Of a stretch of DNA of 64,000 nucleotides, positions 23,336-32,960 are shown in pieces (the stretch's first letter is position 1; every line of letters begins with the position of its first letter). The notes beneath the pieces are model-generated. The model saw only the letters and a list, made by a program, of their open reading frames with translations, was not told the origin of the DNA and made no database searches. Made by a program: the position numbers and the translations under genes. This DNA comes from an uncultured Clostridia bacterium (GTDB taxonomy: Bacteria > Bacillota > Clostridia > Oscillospirales > Acutalibacteraceae): NCBI GenBank assembly GCA_947630835.1, contig CANRIZ010000004.1:1-64000 (forward strand), written 5' to 3'.

Positions 23336-24742
23336 ATGAGCAAAGAAAAGTCAGAAGGCCAAAAGCTTAGGGAAAAGCTTTTTTACGAGCCCAAGCACGC
23401 CTCGGACGTAATAAACGCCGAGGAGGTAAAAAAGGCGGACGGCTTTTGCGAGGAGTATAAAAATTTTCTCAACAAAGCCAAAACCGAGAGGGAAGCCGTA
23501 AAATATGTTGAACAAAAGGCGATAAAAAACGGCTTTGCACCCTTTGACAGGGATAAAAAGTACAACCCGGGCGACAAAATTTATCTTAACAACAGGGGCA
23601 AGGCCATTATACTTGCAGTTATCGGCAAAAAGAGCTTAAAACAGGGGGTTCGTCTTTCCGCGGCACATATCGATTCGCCGCGCCTCGATTTAAAGCCCAA
23701 TCCGCTTTATGAGGACAGCGAGCTGGCTCTGTTCAAAACCCATTATTACGGCGGGCTTAAAAAATATCAATGGGCGACAATTCCGCTTTCGCTTCACGGC
23801 GTTATCGTTAAAAAGGACGGCTCAAGCGTCGAAATAAATATCGGCGAGGATGAAAACGACCCGCAGTTTGTAATTACCGATTTGCTTCCCCACCTCGGAA
23901 ACGAACAGGCAAAGCGTTCGCTCGGCGACGGAATAAGGGGAGAGGAGCTCAATGTTTTAATAGGTTCCCGTCCGTTTAAGGATGACGAGGTAAGCGAAAA
24001 GGTAAAGCTGAACGTTTTAAATATCCTTAACGAAAAATACGGCGTTACCGAAGCGGATTTCCTTTCGGCGGAGCTTGAGGCCGTGCCTGCGTTTAAGGCT
24101 ACGGATATAGGCTTCGACCGCAGTCTTATCGGCGCGTACGGACACGACGACAGGGTTTGCGCATACCCTGCGGCGGAGGCGATTTTTGATATAGAAGCCC
24201 CCGAATACACGGCGGTAACGGTTCTTACGGATAAAGAGGAAATAGGTTCGGAGGGCAATACCGGCCTTAATTCCTCTTACCTTAAATATTTTATTTCGGA
24301 CCTTGCGTGGACGCAGAATATAAACTATCACACGGTGCTTTCAAATACTCACTGCCTTTCGGCGGACGTTAACGCCGCGTTCGACCCCACCTTCCCCGAC
24401 GTTTCGGAAAGGAAAAACGCCTCCTATGTAAACAAGGGCGTTGTAATCACAAAATACACGGGCGCAAGGGGCAAGAGCGGCACCAGCGACGCTTCGGCGG
24501 AATATATGGGCAAAATACGCAAAATGCTTGATGAAAACAACGTCGTTTGGCAAACGGGAGAGCTTGGCAAGGTTGACGCGGGCGGCGGCGGAACGGTCGC
24601 TATGTTCCTTGCGGCGCTCGATATTGACGTGGTCGATCTCGGCGTACCCGTGCTTTCCATGCACGCTCCGTTCGAGGTTATCTCAAAGCTTGATCTCTAT
24701 ATGGCTTACAGGGCGTTTAAGATTTTCTTTGAAGAAAAGTGA
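23336..24742 (+). CDS. M18-family aminopeptidase
   Basis: 468-residue cytoplasmic zinc aminopeptidase (aspartyl aminopeptidase family M18). Metal ligands and catalytic residues are visible in 'LSAAHIDSPRLDLKPNPLYE', 'GAYGHDDRVCAYPAAEAI', 'VLTDKEEIGSEGNTGLNSSY', 'LSADVNAAFDP' and the final His in 'PVLSMHAPFEVISKLDLYMA'. Bacterial members form large oligomers. Last gene of the prfA operon, behind a good GGGAGG site. Confidence 0.93.
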   Translation: MSKEKSEGQKLREKLFYEPKHASDVINAEEVKKADGFCEEYKNFLNKAKTEREAVKYVEQKAIKNGFAPFDRDKKYNPGDKIYLNNRGKAIILAVIGKKSLKQGVRLSAAHIDSPRLDLKPNPLYEDSELALFKTHYYGGLKKYQWATIPLSLHGVIVKKDGSSVEINIGEDENDPQFVITDLLPHLGNEQAKRSLGDGIRGEELNVLIGSRPFKDDEVSEKVKLNVLNILNEKYGVTEADFLSAELEAVPAFKATDIGFDRSLIGAYGHDDRVCAYPAAEAIFDIEAPEYTAVTVLTDKEEIGSEGNTGLNSSYLKYFISDLAWTQNINYHTVLSNTHCLSADVNAAFDPTFPDVSERKNASYVNKGVVITKYTGARGKSGTSDASAEYMGKIRKMLDENNVVWQTGELGKVDAGGGGTVAMFLAALDIDVVDLGVPVLSMHAPFEVISKLDLYMAYRAFKIFFEEK

Positions 24743-24791
24743 TATTGTGATTTTGCTGTAAAAATTAAAAATAATTTGGTTAATTCGTATA

Positions 24792-24820
24792 TTGTTATGA
24801 ATTGCCCGCAATAGTATAAT
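24792..24820 (+). promoter_or_regulatory. Promoter of the second GPH symporter operon
   Basis: TTGTTA (24792-24797), 17 bases, TATAAT (24815-24820). Confidence 0.7.
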
Positions 24821-24835
24821 ATTATGTAACAATCT

Positions 24836-24864
24836 AAAAGAGTGTCTTAAACGGACGCTCTTTT
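24836..24864 (+). terminator. Hairpin in the leader of the GPH operon
   Basis: AAAAGAGTGTC pairs with GGACGCTCTTTT. It could end the peptidase transcript, but it lies after the promoter at 24792-24820, so it would also be at the 5' end of the symporter mRNA. Confidence 0.6.
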
Positions 24865-24914
24865 AACTTTATATAACGAGCGCCTCTCAATACGGGCGCG
24901 GGAAGGATATGTCT

Positions 24915-26381
24915 ATGAAAAAATACATGAAAAAGTCCGAAATTTGGACTTTCGGCATAGGACTTTTCGGCGTAGCCTTGATGACGGGCTGGATGCCCGA
25001 CTACACCGCAACCTTCTTTGCCGATTTTGCCTTTAAGGGCAAAGGCTTTGATCCGACGGTTATGGGAAATATGATTTCAATGGTATTTCTCGTTGCGGGT
25101 ATAGTCGGCGCCGTGTGCGAGCTGGTTATCGGCCTGCTCGTTGACAACACCCGTACAAAATTCGGCAAGGTTAAGCCGTGGGTAGGCTTCGGCGTAGTTC
25201 CGCTTGCCCTTGTTGCGATGCTCGTTTTCATCGCTCCCAACACAAACAATCAGACTCTTGCGATAGTATGGATGTTTGTTATCTATTCGCTTTACACGGC
25301 GTTCAGCTGTGCGGTTGAAAGCCCGGCAAACTGCTTCGGCTCTCTTTGCTCGCCAAACCCCTCCGAGCGTTCAAGCGCAATTTCTATCGCCTCTTTCCTG
25401 CGTTCGGTAGGTCAGTCGGGCGGTATGGTAGTTATTTTGGTAGTGGGCATTATAATGAAGGCGGTAATGGGCGAACAGCAGTTCAAAAACGCCGAGGGCA
25501 GAGGTATCGACCTTATAATTTCGACCGCAGTATGCGCCTTGGGAATTATACTGTTTACCATGATTTTCTTCGTGAATAACAAGGAAAACGTACCGTTTAC
25601 TCAGGAAAAGGTAAATTTAAAGGACGCAATAAGAGTAGTTTTTACCTACAAAAACCTTTTAATGGTTTCGCTTACCAAGCTTTGCGGCTTCGGCAGGGGC
25701 GTTTACGGTACGGTTTCGCTTTACATAGCTATTTACCTTTTGGGTTCAAAGGATTTGAAGCTCGGGCTTTTGCTTCCCATGGGCATAGGTACCGCCGTTG
25801 GTACTCTTTTGGTAAACTTTGTTCTTAAAAAGTTCTCAACAAAGCAGACCTTTATACTGTTCTGCGCTTACGGCGCTTCGTCGCTGGCGATTTTGTTCCT
25901 CGTTTCAAAGGGCATAGGCTTTAACGACGGGCTTATAATCCCCTTCCTTATCCTCAATTTCTTCTGCGGACTTCAGCACGGCAACACAAACGTTACGCCT
26001 AACATTATGATAGCCGACTGCGTTGACGAAATCGAGTACAAAACGGGCAAACGCCAGGACGGCCTTGCATATGCGGGCTACGGACTTTTCTCAAAAATAG
26101 CTTCGGCGTTTACAAAGGGCTTGGGACCGTGGCTTCTCTACACATGGTCGGGCTATATGGTTTCGACGGACGCAAACGTGGCTTATGCCGCGCAGACCGA
26201 CGCAACTCTTAACAAAATGCTTATGATTTACACCATCATTCCGGCTATATTCGTAGTCCTCCAGGCAATACCGATTTTATTCTACGATATGGTCGGCGAG
26301 AAAAAGGAAATGATTACAAAGGCGCTTGCCGAGCGCCGTGAAGCCGAAAAGACCGCAAATGCGCAGGCGGCTGCCGAATAA
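24915..26381 (+). CDS. GPH-family sugar:cation symporter (MFS)
   Basis: About 488 residues with 12 predicted membrane segments. The ATG at 24915 is better spaced from GGAAGG than the one at 24909. The GPH signature 'DNTRTKFGKVKPWVGFGVVP' is near the N-terminus and 'MIADCVDEIEYKTGKRQDGL' in the second half. It is only distantly like the transporter at 1538-3127. Its stop is 13 bases before the SD and start of a membrane-anchored partner protein, which is not a standard companion of GPH transporters. Substrate unknown. Confidence 0.88.
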   Translation: MKKYMKKSEIWTFGIGLFGVALMTGWMPDYTATFFADFAFKGKGFDPTVMGNMISMVFLVAGIVGAVCELVIGLLVDNTRTKFGKVKPWVGFGVVPLALVAMLVFIAPNTNNQTLAIVWMFVIYSLYTAFSCAVESPANCFGSLCSPNPSERSSAISIASFLRSVGQSGGMVVILVVGIIMKAVMGEQQFKNAEGRGIDLIISTAVCALGIILFTMIFFVNNKENVPFTQEKVNLKDAIRVVFTYKNLLMVSLTKLCGFGRGVYGTVSLYIAIYLLGSKDLKLGLLLPMGIGTAVGTLLVNFVLKKFSTKQTFILFCAYGASSLAILFLVSKGIGFNDGLIIPFLILNFFCGLQHGNTNVTPNIMIADCVDEIEYKTGKRQDGLAYAGYGLFSKIASAFTKGLGPWLLYTWSGYMVSTDANVAYAAQTDATLNKMLMIYTIIPAIFVVLQAIPILFYDMVGEKKEMITKALAERREAEKTANAQAAAE

Positions 26382-26394
26382 GGAGGAATTGATA

Positions 26395-27312
26395 ATGGCT
26401 AAAAAAGAAAAAGGTTTTAACTTAAAGCTTTATGCGGTCGTTGTGTTCTTCGCAGTCGCCGCCGCTCTTGTGCTGATTGTCTTTTTTACGTTCAGGAGCA
26501 AATATATAGCTTTTCACCCCGAGCAGGTAGCCTCAAGCTATGTCGATACCATAGTTCAGACGGGCGACGGTTACAACGCATATAAAATTTCCCTTGTGAG
26601 CAAAAGTCAAAAATACGGCGATTATATCCGTGAATATTATATATATCCCGTTATTTACCGCGAAGCGGGTTACAAGCCCGGCAGCAGCATAAAAGAGCTT
26701 AAAGGCTTTAACGACGATTCGTATATGTCGGAAAAAAGCAAAAACGACAACGGCTCCCTGCAGGGTAAGGTAATTGACGAAATGTACGATTACTACGTTG
26801 AGCTTGTTAAGAACGGCTGGGACGATTACGATACTGTTTTCACAAAGTATTTTGATAAGCTCTGTCAGGTTAGGGAGCGAATTTTCGGCGACAAATATAT
26901 GACCGATGAAATTATGTTTACCGCGCTTGAGAGCAACGTCGCAACCTACGGTAAATCGCTTACCGGCACGGAGGACGAGTTCGACAAGAACACCAAAAAG
27001 CAGATAAGCTTCAAGAGCATAGGCGAATACGAAAAGGCATACGGCGAGGATTATAAGCTGGTATGCGAGGCGGTCGGCGAAAAGGATATTGCGCTTGACG
27101 CTTACAAAGCGGGCGCAAACAAGGAACTGCTTGATACATACGGCGTAAATATCGACGATATCAAAGCGGCGAAGAGCTATACCGTAGAGGTAAAGGAACA
27201 GGGCGGCGAAACGGTTGCAAAAAGCGATATAACCGTGGTTGAAATAGGCAGCTCGTGGTACGTTGACAACAACGCTGCGGACACCTCGCCGCTGTACGGA
27301 TTTTATAAATAA
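26395..27312 (+). CDS. Membrane-anchored extracellular protein of unknown function
   Basis: 305 residues from the ATG at 26395 behind AAGGAGG (the track start is 23 codons too early). One N-terminal transmembrane helix (about 11-35) anchors an acidic, Tyr/Lys/Asp-rich, mostly helical extracellular domain without recognised catalytic motifs. Cotranscribed with the GPH symporter, it may help in substrate capture or regulation, but this is only inferred from position. Followed by a good terminator. I do not recognise the family. Confidence 0.75.
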   Translation: MAKKEKGFNLKLYAVVVFFAVAAALVLIVFFTFRSKYIAFHPEQVASSYVDTIVQTGDGYNAYKISLVSKSQKYGDYIREYYIYPVIYREAGYKPGSSIKELKGFNDDSYMSEKSKNDNGSLQGKVIDEMYDYYVELVKNGWDDYDTVFTKYFDKLCQVRERIFGDKYMTDEIMFTALESNVATYGKSLTGTEDEFDKNTKKQISFKSIGEYEKAYGEDYKLVCEAVGEKDIALDAYKAGANKELLDTYGVNIDDIKAAKSYTVEVKEQGGETVAKSDITVVEIGSSWYVDNNAADTSPLYGFYK

Positions 27313-27340
27313 TTAAGCCGAAAGCAAATAAAGTAAAAAA

Positions 27341-27371
27341 GAAGCTCCCTTTAATAAGGGGGCTTCTTTTT
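27341..27371. terminator. Terminator between convergent operons
   Basis: GAAGCTCCC-TTTAATAA-GGGGGCTTC followed by TTTTT; A-rich sequence on the other side also allows leftward termination. Confidence 0.85.
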
Positions 27372-27388
27372 GTCGATAAATCAATTTA

Positions 27389-29296
27389 TTACGAAAGCTC
27401 AAACTGACCGGTATAAAGCTGATAATATCTGCCCTTTTGCGCTATAAGGTCGTCGTGGTCGCCGCGTTCGATTATCTTTCCGTGTTCAAGAACCATAATT
27501 GCGTTTGCGTTCCTGACCGTAGAAAGTCTGTGAGCGATTACGAATACCGTTCTGCCCGCCATCAGCTTATCCATACCCTGCTCTATAAGCTTTTCGGTCC
27601 TTGTGTCTATAGAGCTTGTAGCCTCGTCAAGTATCAGCACGGGCGGGTCGGCAACGGCGGCTCTGGCTATAGAGAGCAGCTGCCTTTGTCCCTGCGAAAG
27701 ATTTGAACCGTCGCCCGAAAGAACCGTGTTGTAGCCGTCGGGAAGGGCGTTGATAAATTCGTCCGCATTTGCAAGCTTCGCCGCTTCAACCACCTGTTCG
27801 TGAGTGGCTTCAAGGTTTCCGTAGCGGATATTGTCCTCTATAGTGCCGGTAAACAGGTGCGTATCCTGCAAAACCATACCCAAAGAACGGCGGAGGTCGT
27901 CCTTTTTGATTTTCTGAATGTTTATGGAGTCGTAGCGTATTTTGCCTTTGTTTATCTCGTAAAAACGGTTAATAAGGTTTGTTATCGTAGTTTTGCCCGC
28001 GCCGGTTGAGCCGACAAAAGCGATTTTCTGACCGGGCTTTGCATAAAGCGAAATGTCGTCAAGAACCGTCTTTTTACCGTCGTAAGAGAAGCTGACGTTT
28101 TCAAACTCAACCTTGCCCTCAAGCCTTTGGTAAGTAACGCTGCCGTCCGCCGAATGGGTATGCTTCCACGCCCAAACGCCCGTATGCTCTTTGCACTCGG
28201 TAAGCTCGCCGTCCTTCTCCTTTGCGTTTACGAGCATAACGTAGCCGTCGTCCGTTTCGGGCTTTTCGTCGATATATTCAAAAATTCTCTCTGCGCCCGC
28301 AAGAGCCATAATGGCGTTGTTGAACTGCTGAGATACCTGCGTTATCGGCATGGAGAAGTTCCTCGAATACTGTAAGAACGTAACGAGGCTTCCCGCCGTC
28401 ATATGCATACCGAAAAAGCCCTTAATAGCCACAACCGCTCCGAAAAACGCCGTAACCGCATAGTTAATATGAGTAAGGTTGTTCATAATCGGCATAAGTA
28501 TGCTTGCGAAGGTGTTGGCGCCCGTGGAGGCCCTGCGTAATTCTTCGTTTACCTCGTTAAAATGCTCCTTGACCTCCTGCTCGTGGTTAAATACCTTTAC
28601 AACCTTTTGCCCCTCGATTATTTCCTCGATATAGCCGTTGACGGTTCCCAGCTCCTTTTGCTGGCGCTTAAAGAAATAGGCGGATTTTTCGCCGAGCTTC
28701 TTGGTTAAGAATATCATAACCGCAACCATAGCAACAACTATAACCGTAAGCCATTTGCCGTAGTAAATCATAAGGATAAAAGAACCCGTGATTGTTATAG
28801 CGGAGGAAATCAACTGCGCAAGCCCCTGACTCAAAAACGCCCTGAGCGATTCTACGTCGTTTGTGAATCTTGACATTATTTCGCCGTTAGGTCTTGAATC
28901 GTAGAAGCTTATGGGCAGGTCGGCAACGGACTCAAAAAGGTCCTTCCTCAGCGTTTTAAGCGTTCTTGCCGTCAGGTAAACGGCGCATTTTGCCTTGCCG
29001 TAGGAGGAAATTACGCCGAATACAAATACGGTAAGCATAAACCACAGGTATTTTACAACGGGTTTAAAAAGCGAAAGACTGAACTGCTCGCCCGCAATAT
29101 TGGAAAACATATCGTCGATAAGCGGTTGTAGGAAAACGGACGTGCCGACGCTTGCAACCGCGCTTATTACAACAAATATTATTACGCCCGCAAGCAGCCA
29201 TTTTTCCCTGCCTATATATTTTATCAGCCTTTTTACGGTTTTTTGGGTGTTCTTGGGCTTGCGTACAGGCCCTGAGTTTCTGTTTGGCTTTGGCAT
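27389..29296 (-). CDS. ABC exporter half-transporter, intact ATPase site
   Basis: 635 residues: six-helix membrane domain and nucleotide-binding domain of a multidrug-type exporter. The NBD has Walker A 'FVGSTGAGKTTITNLINRFY', signature 'NLSQGQRQLLSIARAA', Walker B and catalytic Glu 'VLILDEATSSIDTRTEKL', and the H-loop in 'FVIAHRLSTVRNA'. Between the membrane domain and Walker A is an insert containing 'HTGVWAWKHTHSADGSVTY' that is not typical. It follows its partner gene with a 1-base overlap (TAATG), so the two form a heterodimer as in LmrCD/BmrCD. Confidence 0.92.
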   Translation of the reverse strand: MPKPNRNSGPVRKPKNTQKTVKRLIKYIGREKWLLAGVIIFVVISAVASVGTSVFLQPLIDDMFSNIAGEQFSLSLFKPVVKYLWFMLTVFVFGVISSYGKAKCAVYLTARTLKTLRKDLFESVADLPISFYDSRPNGEIMSRFTNDVESLRAFLSQGLAQLISSAITITGSFILMIYYGKWLTVIVVAMVAVMIFLTKKLGEKSAYFFKRQQKELGTVNGYIEEIIEGQKVVKVFNHEQEVKEHFNEVNEELRRASTGANTFASILMPIMNNLTHINYAVTAFFGAVVAIKGFFGMHMTAGSLVTFLQYSRNFSMPITQVSQQFNNAIMALAGAERIFEYIDEKPETDDGYVMLVNAKEKDGELTECKEHTGVWAWKHTHSADGSVTYQRLEGKVEFENVSFSYDGKKTVLDDISLYAKPGQKIAFVGSTGAGKTTITNLINRFYEINKGKIRYDSINIQKIKKDDLRRSLGMVLQDTHLFTGTIEDNIRYGNLEATHEQVVEAAKLANADEFINALPDGYNTVLSGDGSNLSQGQRQLLSIARAAVADPPVLILDEATSSIDTRTEKLIEQGMDKLMAGRTVFVIAHRLSTVRNANAIMVLEHGKIIERGDHDDLIAQKGRYYQLYTGQFELS

Positions 29297-31050
29297 TACC
29301 GTTCACCTCCCATATTGTTAAAATCATCGCTGCCCTTTTGCTGGGCGTTATAAATATCACGGTATATTTCGTTTCTTTCAAGCAGTTGCTCATGAGTGCC
29401 TATATCGTTTATTTTGCCGCCGTCCATAATTATTATTTTGTCGCAGTCGGATATGGATGAAATCCTTTGCGCAATAATTATTTTTGTCGTGTTCGGAATG
29501 GCGCTTCTGAGTCCCGCTCTGATTTTTGCGTCCGTTGCGGTGTCCACGGCGCTGGTTGAGTCGTCAAGTATGAGTATCTTGGGCTTTTTGAGTATCGCCC
29601 TGGCTATGCACAGCCTTTGCTTTTGACCGCCCGAAACATTAACGCCGCCTTGACCGAGGTCTGTGTTGTAGCCGTCGGGGAAGGAGGAAACAAAGCTGTG
29701 AGCGTCGGCGATTTCGCACGCCTCAACAAGCTCCTCGTCCGTTGCGTTCTTGTTGCCCCAACGCAGGTTATCCGCAATAGTTCCGGAAAAAAGTACGTTT
29801 TTTTGAAGTACCATACTTACCGAGTCGCGAAGCGGCAGAAGACCGTAGTCCTTAACGTTTAGGCCTCCCACAAGCACTTCGCCGCGGGTTGCGTCGTAAA
29901 GTCTGGGAATAAGCTGAACGAGCGAGGATTTGGAGGAACCCGTAGTACCCATTATTCCGACCATTTCGCCGCTGTTTATTTTAAACGAAACGTCCTTTAA
30001 TATGTCCTTCCCTTTTCCGTAAGCAAAGGATACGTTCTTAAACTCAACGCTGCCGTCCTTAACCTCCTCAACGGGATTTTCGGGATCCGATATATCGGAG
30101 CTTTCGTCCAAAACCTCCTGAATACGCTTTGCGCTCGCCTCGGAAAGGAAAAGCTGGGCGATAAGCGCTATAGTGAAAAGGAAGCCCATAAGTATTTGCA
30201 TAACGTAGGAGAATACTGCGGTGAAATCGCCTATGCTGATTTCAAAAAGGGTTATCGCTTTTGCCGATACCACAACTATAGCCATAATGGTGGCGTACAT
30301 CGCAAGCATTAAAAGCGGTTCGCCCAAAATCATAATCTTTTCCGCATGTATTGAGGCGTTTGTGAGGTCTTCGTTTGAAAAATTGAATTTTTCCTTTTCG
30401 TAATCCGTTCTTACAAAGGATTTTACAACCCTGATATTTGTAAGATTCTCCTGTATGGAGGCGTTGAATTTATCAAACTTTTTAAGCATTCTCCTGAAGC
30501 GCTTTATGGCTATCGGGCCGCCTATTGCCAAAACTATGATAATAAGCGGAAGCACTATTGCAAAAACGCTCGAAACCCTTTTGCTCATGGAAATGCAGAT
30601 TATAAGGGCGGATACAAGCTGAATAGGCGCTCTGAAAATGCTCCTTATAAGCATAAGGAAGGTATTTTGAACCGTGGTTACGTCGGTAGTCATTCTCGTA
30701 ATAAGCGAAGCCGTTGAAAAACGGTCGATATTTGAAAACGAGAAGCTCTGTACCCGTTCGATAAGCGCCGAACGCACCTCCGCGCCGAAGCCCATACCGG
30801 CTACTGCGGCGAGCCTTGCCGCGGACGAACCGCATAAAAGGGAGCAGAAGGCGTAAATTAACATTCTGAGTCCCAGCCGGAAAATTTCGTCAAGACCTGC
30901 CTGCCCGATATTGGACGGGTCGATAATATTTACTATTTGCGCCATAACCTGCGGAAGCAGTAATTCAAATATTACCTCGCCTATCATAAGTAAGGGACAT
31001 ATAAAAGCATATATTTTGTACTTTTTGGCGTATCTGAGCAGCTTAATCAT
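29296..31050 (-). CDS. ABC exporter half-transporter, degenerate ATPase site
   Basis: 584 residues, same layout as its partner. The Walker A is 'GIMGTTGSSKSSLVQLIPRL' (Ser replaces the usual Gly before Lys), and Walker B ends in 'ILILDDSTSAVDTATDAKI' with Asp where the catalytic Glu should be. The signature 'NVSGGQKQRLCIARAI' is intact. This is the pattern of heterodimeric exporters with one catalytic and one degenerate ATP site. The gene overlaps the upstream MarR gene by 8 bases, so expression of the pump is coupled to its repressor. Substrates unknown; drugs or lipids are likely. Confidence 0.92.
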   Translation of the reverse strand: MIKLLRYAKKYKIYAFICPLLMIGEVIFELLLPQVMAQIVNIIDPSNIGQAGLDEIFRLGLRMLIYAFCSLLCGSSAARLAAVAGMGFGAEVRSALIERVQSFSFSNIDRFSTASLITRMTTDVTTVQNTFLMLIRSIFRAPIQLVSALIICISMSKRVSSVFAIVLPLIIIVLAIGGPIAIKRFRRMLKKFDKFNASIQENLTNIRVVKSFVRTDYEKEKFNFSNEDLTNASIHAEKIMILGEPLLMLAMYATIMAIVVVSAKAITLFEISIGDFTAVFSYVMQILMGFLFTIALIAQLFLSEASAKRIQEVLDESSDISDPENPVEEVKDGSVEFKNVSFAYGKGKDILKDVSFKINSGEMVGIMGTTGSSKSSLVQLIPRLYDATRGEVLVGGLNVKDYGLLPLRDSVSMVLQKNVLFSGTIADNLRWGNKNATDEELVEACEIADAHSFVSSFPDGYNTDLGQGGVNVSGGQKQRLCIARAILKKPKILILDDSTSAVDTATDAKIRAGLRSAIPNTTKIIIAQRISSISDCDKIIIMDGGKINDIGTHEQLLERNEIYRDIYNAQQKGSDDFNNMGGER

Positions 31051-31543
31051 CTTTTTCGCCTCCGTTTTCCGTTATGGAATTTTTTATAATTTTTAAAATA
31101 CATTTTTTATCGGGAATATCGCCGAAAAGGTTTTTGTTTATCCTGTCCATATAACCTTTTAAAGCGACAAGCTCCTCCTGCGTAAAGCCCGAAAAGGTTT
31201 TTGCGTCAAGCTCGTCAAGAATCGAATGTATTTTTTCTATTTGCTTTTTGCCGAAATCCGTCAGTGTAATTATGTTGCGGCGCATATCGTTTTCGTCGCT
31301 TATCTTGCAAATGAGCCCGCTTTTCTGCATTCTCTTTATCGACACCGCCATGGAAGCGGGCGAAACGTTCATAGCCGCCGCAAGCTCGTTTTGAGTACAG
31401 CCGCCGTGTTCCGAAAGGTAGTCGAGTATGGGCGGCTGACCGAAGTAAACCTTACTGTCTTTTAAGCAATTATGAACTATAAAACGCTTGTAACATTCAA
31501 AGTCCGCAAAAGAACGGGTCAAAGCCTTTATATCAAAGGACAC
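31043..31543 (-). CDS. MarR-family regulator of the ABC exporter
   Basis: 166-residue MarR-type repressor with GTG start behind AGAGGTGA. The winged helix includes 'GGCTQNELAAAMNVSPASMA' and 'VSIKRMQKSGLICKISDEND'. It heads the operon with the two exporter genes, and an 8-bp inverted repeat lies between its promoter and start codon. It probably represses its own operon until a ligand binds. Confidence 0.9.
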   Translation of the reverse strand: MSFDIKALTRSFADFECYKRFIVHNCLKDSKVYFGQPPILDYLSEHGGCTQNELAAAMNVSPASMAVSIKRMQKSGLICKISDENDMRRNIITLTDFGKKQIEKIHSILDELDAKTFSGFTQEELVALKGYMDRINKNLFGDIPDKKCILKIIKNSITENGGEKDD

Positions 31544-31563
31544 AAAGTCACCTCTTTATTTAA

Positions 31564-31590
31564 TAAATCGGCTAATTATTAACCGATTTA
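31564..31590. promoter_or_regulatory. Candidate operator of the MarR/ABC operon
   Basis: TAAATCGG-(11)-CCGATTTA, a perfect 8-bp inverted repeat between the -10 (31608-31613) and the SD. Confidence 0.65.
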
Positions 31591-31607
31591 CGATTAATTG
31601 ATTACAT

Positions 31608-31636
31608 ATTTTAATACACATATATATGTTTGTCAA
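31608..31636 (-). promoter_or_regulatory. Promoter of the MarR/ABC operon
   Basis: Minus strand TTGACA (31631-31636), 17 bases, TAAAAT (31608-31613). Confidence 0.8.
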
Positions 31637-31641
31637 TACAA

Positions 31642-31672
31642 AAAATGAAAGCGGCGCAAAAATGCCGCTTCC
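31642..31672 (-). terminator. Terminator of prs
   Basis: AAGCGGC pairs with GCCGCTT around an A-rich loop; the minus strand continues TTTCATTTTTTG. Confidence 0.7.
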
Positions 31673-31700
31673 GTTAAAAAAATTTACTTTTTACCGTTGA

Positions 31701-32876
31701 TTATTTAATGCCCTTTTTCCTTAAAAATGCGTCGATCCTGTCCGCCGGATTAAGCAGGTTGCTTATTGACATATCGTGATTTAAAGTATCGATTATATAC
31801 GAAACGTACTTTGACATATCAACCTCGCAGTACCACTCGCGCTCCAAAAGCTCCGGAGTCCTGTAAACAAGGTTGGTTGTGAAAACCTTGGTGATAAGAC
31901 CGTTTTCATATGCCTTGTCAAAGCTGCCGAGCCCCTCGCAGAAAAGCCCGAACGACGAGAAAACGAAAATTCTTTTTGCTCCGAGCTCTTTAAGCTTTGT
32001 CGCAACCTCAAGCATAGATTCGCCCGAGGAAATCATATCGTCAACTATCATAACGTCCTTGCCCGCGACGTTGTCGCCGAGAAATTCGTGCGCAACAATC
32101 GGGTTTCTGCCGTTTACTACTTTGGAATAATCCCTGCGCTTGTAGAACATTCCCAGCTCAAGGCCGAGAACGGTGGAATAGTAAATACATCTTCCCATAC
32201 CGCCCTCATCGGGTGAAATAACCATCATATGGTCGTTGTCAAGCATAAGGTCGGGCACATGGTTTACAAGCGCCTTTATCATCTGGTAAACGGGCTGAAC
32301 GTTCTCAAAGCCGTGAAGCGGGATTGCGTTTTGAACCCTCGGGTCGTGCGCGTCAAAGGTGATGATATTGTCGACGCCCATCATATTGCAAAGCTCCTGC
32401 AATGCAAGCGCGCAGTCAAGCGACTCTCTGTTCGACCTCTTGTGCTGCCTGCCCTCGTAAAGCATAGGCATAATAACCGTAATTCTGTGAGCCTTGCCCG
32501 CAACTGCCGAGATTGCCCTTTTCAGGTTAGCGTAATGCTCGTCCGGCGTCATGGGGACCTCCATACCGTAGATGCTGTGCTTAACTCCGTAGTTGAAAAC
32601 GTCGGCAACAATAAACAAATCATAGCCGCGTACAGATTCCGCTATTGTTCCCTTGCCTTCGCCCGTACCGAAGCGGGGAAAACCCGCCTTAATAATATAA
32701 GTATCCCTCTCGTAACCCGAAAAGGCAATGCTGTGCTTGTGTTCGGATTGCTTCTGAGCGCGCCATTTAACGATATAGCGGTCGATTTTTGAAGCCAACT
32801 CCTCGCAGCCGGGCAAAGCAATGATGCCGAGCGGCCCGTAAGGGATAGTGGTAAATTCTTGTGTGTAATCCGGCAT
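31701..32876 (-). CDS. prs: Ribose-phosphate pyrophosphokinase (long form)
   Basis: About 391 residues; makes PRPP for nucleotide, His and Trp synthesis. The track starts at a TTG, but the ATG at 32876 has a perfect GGAGG eight bases upstream. The PRPP loop 'KDVMIVDDMISSGESMLEVA' is clear and 'MLYEGRQHKRSNRESLDCAL' carries the ATP-contact/catalytic flexible loop. 'FDAHDPRVQN' matches the His/Asp region. It is about 75 residues longer than classical Prs (about 315), with additions at both ends, like a variant annotated in other Clostridia. It stands alone, away from the glmU-pth genes where prs often lies. Confidence 0.88.
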   Translation of the reverse strand: MPDYTQEFTTIPYGPLGIIALPGCEELASKIDRYIVKWRAQKQSEHKHSIAFSGYERDTYIIKAGFPRFGTGEGKGTIAESVRGYDLFIVADVFNYGVKHSIYGMEVPMTPDEHYANLKRAISAVAGKAHRITVIMPMLYEGRQHKRSNRESLDCALALQELCNMMGVDNIITFDAHDPRVQNAIPLHGFENVQPVYQMIKALVNHVPDLMLDNDHMMVISPDEGGMGRCIYYSTVLGLELGMFYKRRDYSKVVNGRNPIVAHEFLGDNVAGKDVMIVDDMISSGESMLEVATKLKELGAKRIFVFSSFGLFCEGLGSFDKAYENGLITKVFTTNLVYRTPELLEREWYCEVDMSKYVSYIIDTLNHDMSISNLLNPADRIDAFLRKKGIK

Positions 32877-32960
32877 ATAAACATCCTCCAACTCAAAAGA
32901 TAAATATATTGTACTATATTTCGACGAAATATTAAAGGGCTTTTATAATTTTTTTAAACT

